Shown: positions 7,046 through 15,169 of the stretch, one piece after another
Numbering within the stretch: the first letter of the stretch is position 1
Layout: every line of letters starts with the position of its first letter
From: CAUPWF01 sp036656615
Lineage (GTDB): Bacteria; Bacillota; Clostridia; Lachnospirales; Lachnospiraceae
Direction of reading: 5' to 3'
Assembly: GCA_036656615.1 (NCBI GenBank)
Contig: JAVXHY010000023.1
Span: 1 to 25,330, forward strand
DNA: 25,330 nucleotides
Made by a program: the position numbers and the translations under genes
Notes under the pieces: model-generated
Told to the model about the DNA's origin: nothing
Seen by the model: the letters and a program-made list of their open reading frames with translations, nothing else
Databases searched by the model: none

Positions 7046-7091
7046 TCGTTATTTACGGAGTTGTATGCTTTTGTAAGAACTATCCTATTGT
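7022..7091. repeat. 12-bp perfect inverted repeat between tRNA-Thr and glnS
   Basis: ACAATAGGATAG (7022-7033) is the exact reverse complement of CTATCCTATTGT (7080-7091), with 46 bases between. The left arm lies in the tRNA-Thr promoter; the right arm lies in the putative glnS promoter or leader. It could be a looped operator or a long-stem leader hairpin; the sequence does not decide. Confidence 0.8.
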
Positions 7092-7116
7092 TCTTCTATA
7101 CATTTTATGGTAAGAT
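7088..7116 (+). promoter_or_regulatory. Possible glnS promoter
   Basis: TTGTTC (7088-7093) and TAAGAT (7111-7116) with a 17-base spacer are the best-placed weak hexamers before glnS. TTGTAA (7071-7076) with TATACA (7097-7102) is an alternative with a long 20-base spacer. Both are only partial matches. Confidence 0.3.
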
Positions 7117-7147
7117 AAAGAACAGAATTTATATGAGGAGGCTTGCC

Positions 7148-8815
7148 ATGGAAAACGAAATGGTATCTAAAAATTTTATAGAACAGGAAATAGATAAGGA
7201 TTTAAAAGAAGGGGTATATGATCGCGTGTGCACTAGGTTTCCCCCAGAGCCAAATGGTTATCTGCATATTGGACATGCAAAGTCTATTCTTTTAAATTAT
7301 GGTTTAGCACAAAAGTATAATGGCACATTTCATATGCGTTTTGATGATACCAATCCCACAAAGGAAAAAATGGAATTTGTGGATTCTATTAAAGAGGATA
7401 TTTTGTGGTTAGGTGCTGATTGGAAAGAGCATTTATATTTTGCATCCGATTATTTCGAGATTATGTATGAATGCGCTGTGAAATTAATTAAAAAGGGTAA
7501 GGCATATGTTTGTAATTTATCACCGGAGGAAATGCGGGAATACCGTGGGACCTTAACAACCACTGGAATAAATAGTCCTTGCCGTGATCGTAATGTAGAA
7601 GAAAACCTACAGTTATTTGAAGGAATGAAAGAGGGAAAATACGAAGATGGTTCCTATGTGTTACGTGCTAAGATTGATATGAATTCCCCTAATATTAATA
7701 TGCGGGATCCTATTATTTATCGGGTGGCACGTATGACTCATCACAATACAGGAGATCAATGGTGTATTTATCCAATGTATGATTTTGCCCATCCGATTGA
7801 AGATGCTGTAGAGAAGATTACCCACTCAATCTGTACTTTGGAATTTGAGGATCATCGTCCATTATATGACTGGGTGGTAACAGAGTGCGAGTTTGATCAT
7901 CCACCAAGACAGATTGAATTCTCAAAATTATACTTGACAAATGTGGTGACCGGAAAAAGATATATCAAAAAGCTTGTGGATGACGGAACTGTAGATGGTT
8001 GGGATGATCCTAGACTTGTAACAATCGCAGCACTTCGCAGAAGAGGATTTACCCCAGAATCAATTAAAATGTTCATAGACTTATGTGGGGTATCAAAAAG
8101 TCAAAGTTCAGTAGATTATGCAATGTTAGAATACTGTATACGAGAAGATTTAAAGCTAAAAAAATCACGTATGATGGCAGTGTTAGACCCAATTAAACTG
8201 ATTATTGATAACTACCCAAAAGGACAAGTAGAGGAATTAGAAGTTGTCAATAACATGGAAAATGAAGCATTAGGTTGTCGAAGCGTGCCATTTTGCAGAG
8301 AATTATATATCGAACGAGAGGACTTTATGGAAGAGCCTCCAAAAAAATATTTCCGACTATTTCCAGGTAATGAAGTACGTCTTATGCATGCATATTTTGT
8401 GAAATGTGAAAGCTTTGTCAAGGATGAACATGGAAATGTAACTGAAATACACTGTACCTATGATCCAGAGACAAAATGTGGAACCGGATTTACTGGAAGA
8501 AAGGTAAAAGGTACCATTCATTGGGTTCCGGCGCCATATGCAACGGTGGCAGAAGTGCGCTTATATGAGAATTTAGTGGATGAGGAAAAGGGTGTGTATG
8601 ACAAAGAGGATGGTTCTTTAAATGTAAATCCTAATTCATTAGAAATAAGAAAGCATTGTTATTTGGAACCGAGTTTTAAAGAGGTACAGGCATATGATAG
8701 TTTCCAATTTGTCAGAAATGGATATTTCTGTGTAGATGCAAAGGATTCAAAACCGGAAGCACTTGTATTCAACCGTATTGTTTCACTGAAGAGTTCGTTT
8801 AAATTGCCAAAATAG
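7148..8815 (+). CDS. glnS: Glutaminyl-tRNA synthetase
   Basis: GlnRS charges tRNA-Gln directly with glutamine. The 555-residue protein has the class I HIGH at residues 40-43 in FPPEPNGYLHIGHAKS. It also has the GlnRS/GluRS-type MRFDDTNP, the THSICTLEFEDHRPLYDW block, and the downstream WDDPRLVTIAALRRRGFTPESI block with the beta-barrel anticodon domains. At the position of the second class I motif (MSKR in E. coli) it reads TGKRY, which lacks the usual Ser. AGGAGG (7136-7141) fixes the start at 7148; a longer frame from a TTG at 7061 is unsupported. GlnRS is patchy among Firmicutes, many of which use GatCAB transamidation instead. Confidence 0.96.
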   Translation: MENEMVSKNFIEQEIDKDLKEGVYDRVCTRFPPEPNGYLHIGHAKSILLNYGLAQKYNGTFHMRFDDTNPTKEKMEFVDSIKEDILWLGADWKEHLYFASDYFEIMYECAVKLIKKGKAYVCNLSPEEMREYRGTLTTTGINSPCRDRNVEENLQLFEGMKEGKYEDGSYVLRAKIDMNSPNINMRDPIIYRVARMTHHNTGDQWCIYPMYDFAHPIEDAVEKITHSICTLEFEDHRPLYDWVVTECEFDHPPRQIEFSKLYLTNVVTGKRYIKKLVDDGTVDGWDDPRLVTIAALRRRGFTPESIKMFIDLCGVSKSQSSVDYAMLEYCIREDLKLKKSRMMAVLDPIKLIIDNYPKGQVEELEVVNNMENEALGCRSVPFCRELYIEREDFMEEPPKKYFRLFPGNEVRLMHAYFVKCESFVKDEHGNVTEIHCTYDPETKCGTGFTGRKVKGTIHWVPAPYATVAEVRLYENLVDEEKGVYDKEDGSLNVNPNSLEIRKHCYLEPSFKEVQAYDSFQFVRNGYFCVDAKDSKPEALVFNRIVSLKSSFKLPK

Positions 8816-8850
8816 TACAAACATCTATTTATTTTCAGATGAGGAGTTAT

Positions 8851-10248
8851 ATGAATGAACTTATGATTAATCTTAAATCTAATGGGAATACCCCACTTTA
8901 TGAGCAGATTTATTCTTATATTAAGCAGGACATTCAAAAGGGACATATTCCATGTAAAGAGAAGCTGCCTTCTACTAGGAGTCTGGCAAAGCATTTAGAG
9001 GTCAGTAGAAGTACGGTAGAGCTGGCTTATGAACAGTTGCTGTCCGAAGGATATATTGAGTCAGTTCCCTGCAAAGGATTTTTTGTGTCTCAAATTGAAA
9101 GTTTATATCCATTTTCAACCATTATATCCTTTGATGAGCGAAAAGTAGAGGAACATACAGAATCTTACTTATACGATTTTACGCCTAACGGGATTGATTT
9201 GAATAGCTTTCCGTATCGGGTCTGGAGAAAAATATCAAGGGATGTGTTATTGGATGATAAAACAGAGCTTTTTAAGCTAGGAGATTCTCAAGGTGAGTAT
9301 GAATTCCGTAAGACTATTTGCAACTACTTACACCAAGCAAGAGGGGTGAATTGTAATCCAGAGCAAGTGATTATTGGAGCTGGGAATGAATATTTGCTCA
9401 TGCTTTTAAATACGATTATTGGATCGGGACAGAAAATTGCATTTGAAAATCCAACTTATAAGCGAGCTTATAAATTATTTCAAAATCTTTCTCATGAAGT
9501 GTATGCAGTGGATATGGATTCCAAGGGGATGAATATTACCACTCTTATGGAATCTGGGGCTAATATGGCTTATGTAATGCCTTCACATCAGTATCCGTTA
9601 GGGATTGTCATGCCAATACAACGGCGGCTGGAACTATTGAAGTGGGCTGCAAAAGAGGAACGGCGTTATATCATTGAAGATGACTATGACAGTGAGTTCC
9701 GTTATAAAGGAAAACCGATTCCAGCACTGCAAGGATATGATGCTAATGATAAAGTAATTTATCTAGGGACTTTTTCTAAAGCAATTGCCCCAGCTATTCG
9801 AATGAGTTATATGGTCATACCAAAGCGATTGCTGAATGCTTACAAAAAAAACACCCAGTTTTTAAGTTCAACGGTTTCCAAGGTGGACCAATATATTGTA
9901 GAGACATTTATGAAACAGGGCTATTATGAGCGACATTTGAATAAATTACGTGCAATGTACAAAAGCCGCCATGATAAGCTGTTAAGCTGTTTAAAACAAT
10001 TACAGGGGAAATGTAGAATTTCTGGAGAACATGCAGGAGTTCATTTGTTATTATCATTTTCAAATGATAATACAGAAGAAGAATTGATTTACAAAGCCCA
10101 AAAAGTCGGAGTGAAGGTATATGGACTTTCTGAATACTATGCAAAACAAGATACTAAGAAAAGTCCGACTATTTTATTAGGTTATGCAAATATATCGGAA
10201 GATGAAATAGAAAAGGCAGTTCAATTATTAGCTCAGGCATGGATATAA
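8851..10248 (+). CDS. MocR/PdxR-type GntR regulator with aminotransferase domain
   Basis: This is a 465-residue fusion of an N-terminal GntR winged helix (residues about 11-78, with LPSTRSLAKHLEVSRSTVELAYEQL) to a fold-type I aminotransferase domain. The PLP-binding elements are kept: IIEDDYDSEFRY near 275-285 and the Schiff-base lysine Lys310 in GTFSKAIAPAIRM. Known members (PdxR, GabR, TauR) are transcription factors that sense PLP or an amine; most are not enzymes. The start at 8851 follows GAGGAG at a short 4-base spacing; 8839 and 8863 are alternatives. No pdxST or gab genes lie nearby, so its target is unknown. It follows glnS by 35 bases and could be read through from it. Confidence 0.88.
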   Translation: MNELMINLKSNGNTPLYEQIYSYIKQDIQKGHIPCKEKLPSTRSLAKHLEVSRSTVELAYEQLLSEGYIESVPCKGFFVSQIESLYPFSTIISFDERKVEEHTESYLYDFTPNGIDLNSFPYRVWRKISRDVLLDDKTELFKLGDSQGEYEFRKTICNYLHQARGVNCNPEQVIIGAGNEYLLMLLNTIIGSGQKIAFENPTYKRAYKLFQNLSHEVYAVDMDSKGMNITTLMESGANMAYVMPSHQYPLGIVMPIQRRLELLKWAAKEERRYIIEDDYDSEFRYKGKPIPALQGYDANDKVIYLGTFSKAIAPAIRMSYMVIPKRLLNAYKKNTQFLSSTVSKVDQYIVETFMKQGYYERHLNKLRAMYKSRHDKLLSCLKQLQGKCRISGEHAGVHLLLSFSNDNTEEELIYKAQKVGVKVYGLSEYYAKQDTKKSPTILLGYANISEDEIEKAVQLLAQAWI

Positions 10249-10295
10249 AAACCTACCGCACTCTCTCTTGCAAGGGAAAAGCGGTAGGTTTTTCT
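10248..10295. terminator. Two-way terminator between the MocR gene and the small membrane protein gene
   Basis: AACCTACCGC (10250-10259) pairs perfectly with GCGGTAGGTT (10281-10290), flanked by an A-run and a T-run. It serves the plus-strand regulator and the convergent minus-strand gene. Confidence 0.85.
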
Positions 10296-10600
10296 TAAAC
10301 TTCCGTAGGTTCGGGAGCTTGATTATCGGTTGTATCCGTTGTCTGTTCTTCGGAAGTCTTCTTGTCAGATTCATCAGTAGCATCTGCTTCGGAAGTTGGA
10401 ACGTTGTTCAATGGGACATATCCCCGATCAGCAGCGGGCTCCAAATCATCATCTAAATCAAAATCGTCAGCTTCATGCTCCTTACAACAGTCTTCACAAC
10501 CATTTTCACAGCACTTCTTTTTTCTGAAAAATACAATTCCTCCACCAATAGCGGCTCCAAGTGCTGCAAGCCCTAGTAAAACTTTTCCTGTTTTTCGCAC
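10295..10600 (-). CDS. Small membrane-anchored Cys/acid-rich protein
   Basis: This gene encodes 101 residues and starts with GTG. AGGGG (minus strand, 10614-10610) lies 9 bases before the GTG, which supports the start. The protein has one N-terminal membrane segment (about residues 7-25, Gly/Ala rich) followed by FRKKK. A cysteine cluster comes next (CCENGCEDCC, residues about 30-39), then a long acidic and Thr-rich disordered tail. The Gly/Ala-rich anchor plus charged tail is reminiscent of YtxH-type small proteins, but I cannot assign it. The paired cysteines suggest metal binding or disulphides (inference). It is convergent with the MocR gene and divergent from cls. Confidence 0.72.
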   Translation of the reverse strand: MRKTGKVLLGLAALGAAIGGGIVFFRKKKCCENGCEDCCKEHEADDFDLDDDLEPAADRGYVPLNNVPTSEADATDESDKKTSEEQTTDTTDNQAPEPTEV

Positions 10601-10700
10601 TATATATTACCCCTTTCTATTTGATTATTGTAGTTAGTAATTATCATTGTAATACTTTTTTTACAAAATGAAAAGGGGAAAGTTATTAATTACCTAGTTG

Positions 10701-10731
10701 TTGTTAAAATAAAATTATGATAGACTATAAT
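10701..10731 (+). promoter_or_regulatory. Possible cls promoter
   Basis: A perfect TATAAT (10726-10731) lies 28 bases before the cls ATG. The best -35 is TTGTTA (10701-10706) with a long 19-base spacer, so the call rests mainly on the -10. Confidence 0.45.
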
Positions 10732-10758
10732 ATAAGAAAAAAGGGGTGGTGTAAGTCT

Positions 10759-12309
10759 ATGGAGAAAAAAGCTGTTAAAAAAGGTCTGTTTAAAGTCGTA
10801 TTTGGCAGAACAGTAGTAGTAGTAGCTTTGTTAGTGCTCCAGTGTGTAATGCTTGTGATTCTAGCAGGAAAGCTAGCCAATTATGGCTGGACAATTTATG
10901 CGTGCTTTGTAGCTATTACGATGATAGTGGTAATTAAGATTATTAATGATAAGGGCAATCCGGCTTTCAAATTAGCCTGGATACTTCCAATATTGGTGGT
11001 GCCGATAGTAGGAGTCGCATTTTATCTATTTGTAAAGTTTCAAATAGGGACGAAATATATTGGACAAAGATTGGAAATATTAAACCGACGAACACGAAAA
11101 TATATGGAACAAGACCCATGCTTGGTGGAAGAATTGAGGACAGTGAAGCCAGCCAATGCTAATTTGGCACATTTTTTATCCCAACAAGTTGGATTCCCGA
11201 TATATCACAATACGAAAGTCGTATATTTTCCATTAGGTGAGGATAAATTCAGAGAATTATTCATACAGATTGAACAGGCTAAATCCTATATATTTATGGA
11301 ATATTTTATTGTAGAACAAGGAAAAGTATGGGATACTCTTTTACCAATTTTGCATAAAAAAGTAAAAGAAGGTGTGGAAGTTCGCTTTATGTATGACGGG
11401 ATGTGCAGCATGACTCTTCTTCCATATAATTACCCCAAAAAGCTTAGGTCTATGGGAATTAAATGTAAAATGTTCAGCCCAATCAAACCTATTTTATCTA
11501 CGCATTATAACAATAGGGATCACCGGAAAATATGTGTGATTGATGGACATACTGGTTTCACTGGAGGTGTTAATATAGGTGATGAGTATGTGAATCAAAG
11601 GGAGCGTTTTGGCCATTGGAAAGATACTGCTATTATGATGAAGGGTGAGGCGGTTCAGAGTCTTACTATGATGTTTTTGCAAATGTGGAATGTGGATGTG
11701 AAAAAAGAAGAAGATTTTGGAGCATACCTCTTTCCAAAAACAATAGAAAATACTCCGGGAGCGGGATATATACTTCCGTATGGAGATAGTCCATTTGATA
11801 ATGAGAATGTAGGAGAACATGTATATTTTCATATTTTAAATCATGCCAAAAAGTATGTACATATTATGACGCCCTATTTAATCTTAGATAATGAGATGTT
11901 GACAACTCTTAGTTATGCGGCAAAAAGTGGGATTGAAGTTGTGATTATTATGCCGGGAATACCGGATAAGAAGTATGCTTTTGATGTTGCAAAGACATAC
12001 TATGGAGAGCTGATTGAAGCAGGAGTGCAAATTTTTGAGTATACACCGGGATTTGTTCATGCTAAGGTGTTTGTTTCAGATAATGATACTGCTACAGTTG
12101 GAACGATTAATTTAGACTATAGAAGCTTATATTTACATTTTGAATGTGGTGTTTTTATCTACAATAATCTTGTCGTACATGACATCGAATTGGACTTCCA
12201 AAAAACACTAAAAAAATGCAGAAAAATAACAATGGAAGATGTGAAGAAGAGAAGCTGTAGAAGTAAAATCGTTGGAAGGGTATTACGATTATTTGCGCCT
12301 TTAATGTAA
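10759..12309 (+). CDS. cls: Cardiolipin synthase (phospholipase D family)
   Basis: Cls joins two phosphatidylglycerols into cardiolipin at the membrane. The 516-residue protein has N-terminal membrane segments (about residues 17-38, 43-61 and 73-94). Two PLD domains follow, with complete HxK(x)4D motifs: His255/Lys257/Asp262 in DHRKICVID and His434/Lys436/Asp441 in FVHAKVFVSD. The intervening FTGGVNIGDEY and the second-domain GTINLDYRS also fit the family. AAGGGGTGGTG upstream supports the ATG at 10759 over the in-frame ATG at 10717, which precedes the ribosome site. Length is normal for Firmicutes Cls, and it appears to be a single-gene transcript. Confidence 0.94.
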   Translation: MEKKAVKKGLFKVVFGRTVVVVALLVLQCVMLVILAGKLANYGWTIYACFVAITMIVVIKIINDKGNPAFKLAWILPILVVPIVGVAFYLFVKFQIGTKYIGQRLEILNRRTRKYMEQDPCLVEELRTVKPANANLAHFLSQQVGFPIYHNTKVVYFPLGEDKFRELFIQIEQAKSYIFMEYFIVEQGKVWDTLLPILHKKVKEGVEVRFMYDGMCSMTLLPYNYPKKLRSMGIKCKMFSPIKPILSTHYNNRDHRKICVIDGHTGFTGGVNIGDEYVNQRERFGHWKDTAIMMKGEAVQSLTMMFLQMWNVDVKKEEDFGAYLFPKTIENTPGAGYILPYGDSPFDNENVGEHVYFHILNHAKKYVHIMTPYLILDNEMLTTLSYAAKSGIEVVIIMPGIPDKKYAFDVAKTYYGELIEAGVQIFEYTPGFVHAKVFVSDNDTATVGTINLDYRSLYLHFECGVFIYNNLVVHDIELDFQKTLKKCRKITMEDVKKRSCRSKIVGRVLRLFAPLM

Positions 12310-12333
12310 GATGCAAGATAAAAATAAAAAAAG

Positions 12334-12363
12334 TTGTACAACAATATAAAATTATAGTATAAT
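12334..12363 (+). promoter_or_regulatory. purA promoter with a palindromic -35 region
   Basis: TTGTAC (12334-12339) and TATAAT (12358-12363) have an 18-base spacer. The -35 sits inside the perfect 10-bp palindrome GTTGTACAAC (12333-12342), which could be chance or an operator. Transcription from here would give a leader of about 75 bases. Confidence 0.65.
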
Positions 12364-12443
12364 CTTTTCGTAGTCCGTGGGACAACTTCGTAAATATTAA
12401 AATATGAAGGAAGTACACATAGAAGATATACAGGAGGTAATAT

Positions 12444-13718
12444 ATGGTAAAGGCAGTTGTAGGAGCTAACTGGGGAGATGAAGGCAAGGGCAAAATTACA
12501 GATATGCTTGGTGAAAAGGCGGATATTATTGTACGCTTTCAGGGCGGAGCAAACGCAGGGCATACTATTATAAACGATTATGGCAAATTTGCTCTTCACA
12601 CATTGCCATCAGGAGTTTTTTATAATCATACAACAAGTATTATTGGGAATGGAGTGGCATTAAACATACCAGTTTTATTTGAAGAAATCAAATCAATTCT
12701 AGATAGAAATGTACCTATGCCTAAGATTCTTGTTTCGGACAGGACGCAAATAGTTATGTCTTACCATATTTTATTCGATGAATACGAGGAAGAACGATTA
12801 GGTGGACAGTCTTTTGGATCAACAAAATCCGGAATCGCACCATTTTACTCTGATAAATATGCGAAAATTGGATTTCAGGTCAGTGAGCTATTTGATGAGG
12901 AATTGCTGAAAGAAAAAGTGATACATGTATGTGAACAAAAAAATGTATTATTGGAACACTTATACCACAAACCGTTACTTACACCAGAACAATTATTACA
13001 TGAATTGCAAGGTTACAGAGAAATGGTAGAGCCTTATGTAGCAGATGTTTCTCTAGTTTTGCATCAGGCTATTCGTGAGGGGAAAGAAATCTTACTGGAA
13101 GGTCAATTAGGTTCATTGAAGGATCCAGATCATGGTATATATCCAATGGTTACATCTTCCTCTACCTTGGCAGCATTTGGAGCTATAGGAGCAGGAATTC
13201 CACCTTATGAAATAAAACAAATTATTACTGTATGCAAAGCGTATTCCAGCGCGGTAGGAGCAGGTGCATTTGTCAGTGAAATCTTTGGAGAGGAAGCAGA
13301 GGAGCTTCGGACTAGAGGTGGTGATGGAGGTGAATTTGGTGCTACTACGGGACGCCCAAGGCGTATGGGCTGGTTTGATGTAGTGGCTTCTAAATATGGT
13401 TGTAGAATTCAGGGGACCACAGATGTAGCATTTACGGTGTTGGATGTACTGGGCTACTTGGATGAAATTCCGGTATGTGTGGGATATGATATAGAAGGAG
13501 AAGTAACTACAGATTTTCCGACCACACATTTATTAAAAAAAGCAAAACCCGTATTAGAGGTACTGCCAGGATGGAAATGTGATATCCGTGGGATTACAAA
13601 GTATGAAAATCTGCCGGAAAATTGTAGAAAATATATTGAATTTATTGAAGAAAGAATTGGATATCCAATTACCATGATATCTAATGGACCGGGTAGAAAA
13701 GAAATTATCTATCGATAA
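12444..13718 (+). CDS. purA: Adenylosuccinate synthetase
   Basis: PurA joins IMP and aspartate using GTP, the first committed step to AMP. The 424-residue protein has the N-terminal GTP loop GDEGKGK (residues 11-17, with catalytic Asp12). It also has GGANAGHT with His40, the IMP-binding stretch around QSFGSTKSGIAP, RGGDGGEFGATTGRPRRMGW, and the C-terminal guanine-binding ISNGPGR. Length is normal. AGGAGG (12432-12437) lies 6 bases before the ATG. It is convergent with asnA, and both enzymes draw on aspartate. No other purine gene is in the window. Confidence 0.97.
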   Translation: MVKAVVGANWGDEGKGKITDMLGEKADIIVRFQGGANAGHTIINDYGKFALHTLPSGVFYNHTTSIIGNGVALNIPVLFEEIKSILDRNVPMPKILVSDRTQIVMSYHILFDEYEEERLGGQSFGSTKSGIAPFYSDKYAKIGFQVSELFDEELLKEKVIHVCEQKNVLLEHLYHKPLLTPEQLLHELQGYREMVEPYVADVSLVLHQAIREGKEILLEGQLGSLKDPDHGIYPMVTSSSTLAAFGAIGAGIPPYEIKQIITVCKAYSSAVGAGAFVSEIFGEEAEELRTRGGDGGEFGATTGRPRRMGWFDVVASKYGCRIQGTTDVAFTVLDVLGYLDEIPVCVGYDIEGEVTTDFPTTHLLKKAKPVLEVLPGWKCDIRGITKYENLPENCRKYIEFIEERIGYPITMISNGPGRKEIIYR

Positions 13719-13727
13719 AATTAAAGA

Positions 13728-13771
13728 AAAGATGTCTCCGGTTTAGATAGAAACCGGAGGACATCTTTTTT
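13728..13771. terminator. Two-way terminator between purA and asnA
   Basis: AAGATGTCTCCGGTTT pairs with AAACCGGAGGACATCTT across a 6-base loop, with one bulged base. It is flanked by A-rich and T-rich runs and placed just past both stop codons. Confidence 0.88.
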
Positions 13772-13774
13772 ATG

Positions 13775-14785
13775 TTACAACATTTGTATTCCATTTTTTA
13801 ACGCGGCAGCTACAATTTCTTCCGGCCATACCGAAGATTGTACTTCTCCAATGTGTGCTTTTCTAAGATAAAACATACAAATACGAGATTGACCGATCCC
13901 ACCGCCAACGGTGTAGGGAAGTTCGCCATTTAACAATGCTTTTTGAAAAGTTAATTCTGCCCTCTCCGTACAATCAGCCAATTCTAATTGACGCATTAAG
14001 GCCTCTTCGTCTACCCGAATACCCATAGAAGATAGTTCTAAGGCAATATCGATGACAGGATAATACACAATAATATCTCCATTTAACTCCCAATCATCAT
14101 AATCAGGTGCACGTCCATCGTGTTTCTGACCAGAAGCAAGGGTTTTACCTATCTGCGAAATAAAAACTGCGCCTTTCAGCTTAGAAATATTGTATTCACG
14201 TTCTTTGGAAGTAGAATTCGGATACAAATCTTCTAATTCCTGGGAGGTAATAAAGCTAATATCTTCCGGCAGGAATTCCTCTATGTAGTTATACCTTCGA
14301 CAGATAAAATTCTCGGTTTCTTTTAAAGCGGAATAAACTTTGCGAACTGTATATTGCAGCGTTTCCGTATTGCGTTCTTCTTTAGAAATAATCTTTTCCC
14401 AATCCCATTGATCAACATAAAGAGAATGAATATTATCCGTATCTTCATCTCTGCGGATAGCAGTCATATCGGTATAAAGACCTTCGCCAGAATGGAATCC
14501 GTAATTTTTAAGTGCAAATCGCTTCCACTTGGCAAGAGAATGTACAATTTCTACAATAGCATCTCCCTGCTCTTTAATTCCAAATGCTACCGGACGTTCT
14601 ACGCCATTTAGATTATCATTAAGTCCCGTTTCTGGCTTTACGTATAAAGGTGCAGATACACGGGTTAAATGTAATGATTTTGCAAGTGCACATTCAAAAA
14701 AGTCTTTTACTTCTTTAATTGCCACTTCAGTCTCCCGTATACTTAGTGGAGAATGATAGCTCTCTGGTATAATTAAATGTTCCAT
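13775..14785 (-). CDS. asnA: Aspartate--ammonia ligase
   Basis: AsnA makes asparagine from aspartate, ammonia and ATP; unlike AsnB it does not use glutamine. It has a class II aminoacyl-tRNA synthetase-like fold. The 336-residue protein matches the family along its length: VSAPLYVKPETGLNDNLNGVERPV, the FHSGEGLYTDMTAIRRDE block, SLYVDQWDWEK, GRAPDYDDW, and the C-terminal GGGIGQSRICMFYL (motif 3-like). AAGGGG lies 6 bases before the ATG on the minus strand. It is transcribed alone from a TTGACT/TAAACT promoter. No T-box or other leader structure was seen, although some asn genes carry one. Confidence 0.97.
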   Translation of the reverse strand: MEHLIIPESYHSPLSIRETEVAIKEVKDFFECALAKSLHLTRVSAPLYVKPETGLNDNLNGVERPVAFGIKEQGDAIVEIVHSLAKWKRFALKNYGFHSGEGLYTDMTAIRRDEDTDNIHSLYVDQWDWEKIISKEERNTETLQYTVRKVYSALKETENFICRRYNYIEEFLPEDISFITSQELEDLYPNSTSKEREYNISKLKGAVFISQIGKTLASGQKHDGRAPDYDDWELNGDIIVYYPVIDIALELSSMGIRVDEEALMRQLELADCTERAELTFQKALLNGELPYTVGGGIGQSRICMFYLRKAHIGEVQSSVWPEEIVAAALKNGIQML

Positions 14786-14815
14786 AATAAACCCCTTTCA
14801 ACTTCAACTATAATT

Positions 14816-14844
14816 AGTTTAGAGTTCCTTGGGAAATAAGTCAA
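14816..14844 (-). promoter_or_regulatory. asnA: asnA promoter
   Basis: On the minus strand, TTGACT (14844-14839) and TAAACT (14821-14816) have a 17-base spacer, about 31 bases before the asnA start. Confidence 0.5.
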
Positions 14845-15010
14845 GAAGAATTGTAAATTACCTTATGATTTCTTAAGAATTAGATTAGAAATGTTTTAGA
14901 TATTTGACACAACTAAGACATAACTTTTCGGTACGATAATAAAAGACATATTTTGATTGGAACATTCATATAATATAAAGTTGGTTTTAAGCAAAAATGG
15001 AGGTATTATT

Positions 15011-15169
15011 ATGCAACAGAACTTTACAAAAACAACTAATGAGATAATATCCATGGAAGAATATCTAGTTAAAAGGCAGGCAATTAAAGAACAAGAAAAA
15101 AAGAAAGAGAACAAAAATGTAATTATGTTGAAGAATTCGAATCCGAGTCATCTTTTTTGGGAAGTTTAA
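15011..15169 (+). CDS. Small hypothetical protein of 52 residues
   Basis: GGAGG (14999-15003) lies 7 bases before the ATG at 15011, a strong reason to call this short frame. The product is highly charged, with a central stretch rich in Lys and Glu (residues about 18-36) likely to be helical. It has no membrane segment and no motif I recognise. A TATAAT lies at 14969-14974 but without a good -35. Its last 47 bases overlap the 3' end of a convergent small gene on the minus strand. The function is unknown. Confidence 0.55.
   Translation: MQQNFTKTTNEIISMEEYLVKRQAIKEQEKKKENKNVIMLKNSNPSHLFWEV

Noticed and set aside
7061..7147. Longer N-terminus for glnS starting at a TTG
   Set aside because: The extra 29 residues are hydrophobic and unlike GlnRS, while a perfect AGGAGG precedes the ATG at 7148.
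12155..12599. Minus-strand hydrophobic frames across the cls-purA junction
   Set aside because: They run through the purA promoter and the conserved GTP-loop codons of purA and have no credible ribosome site.
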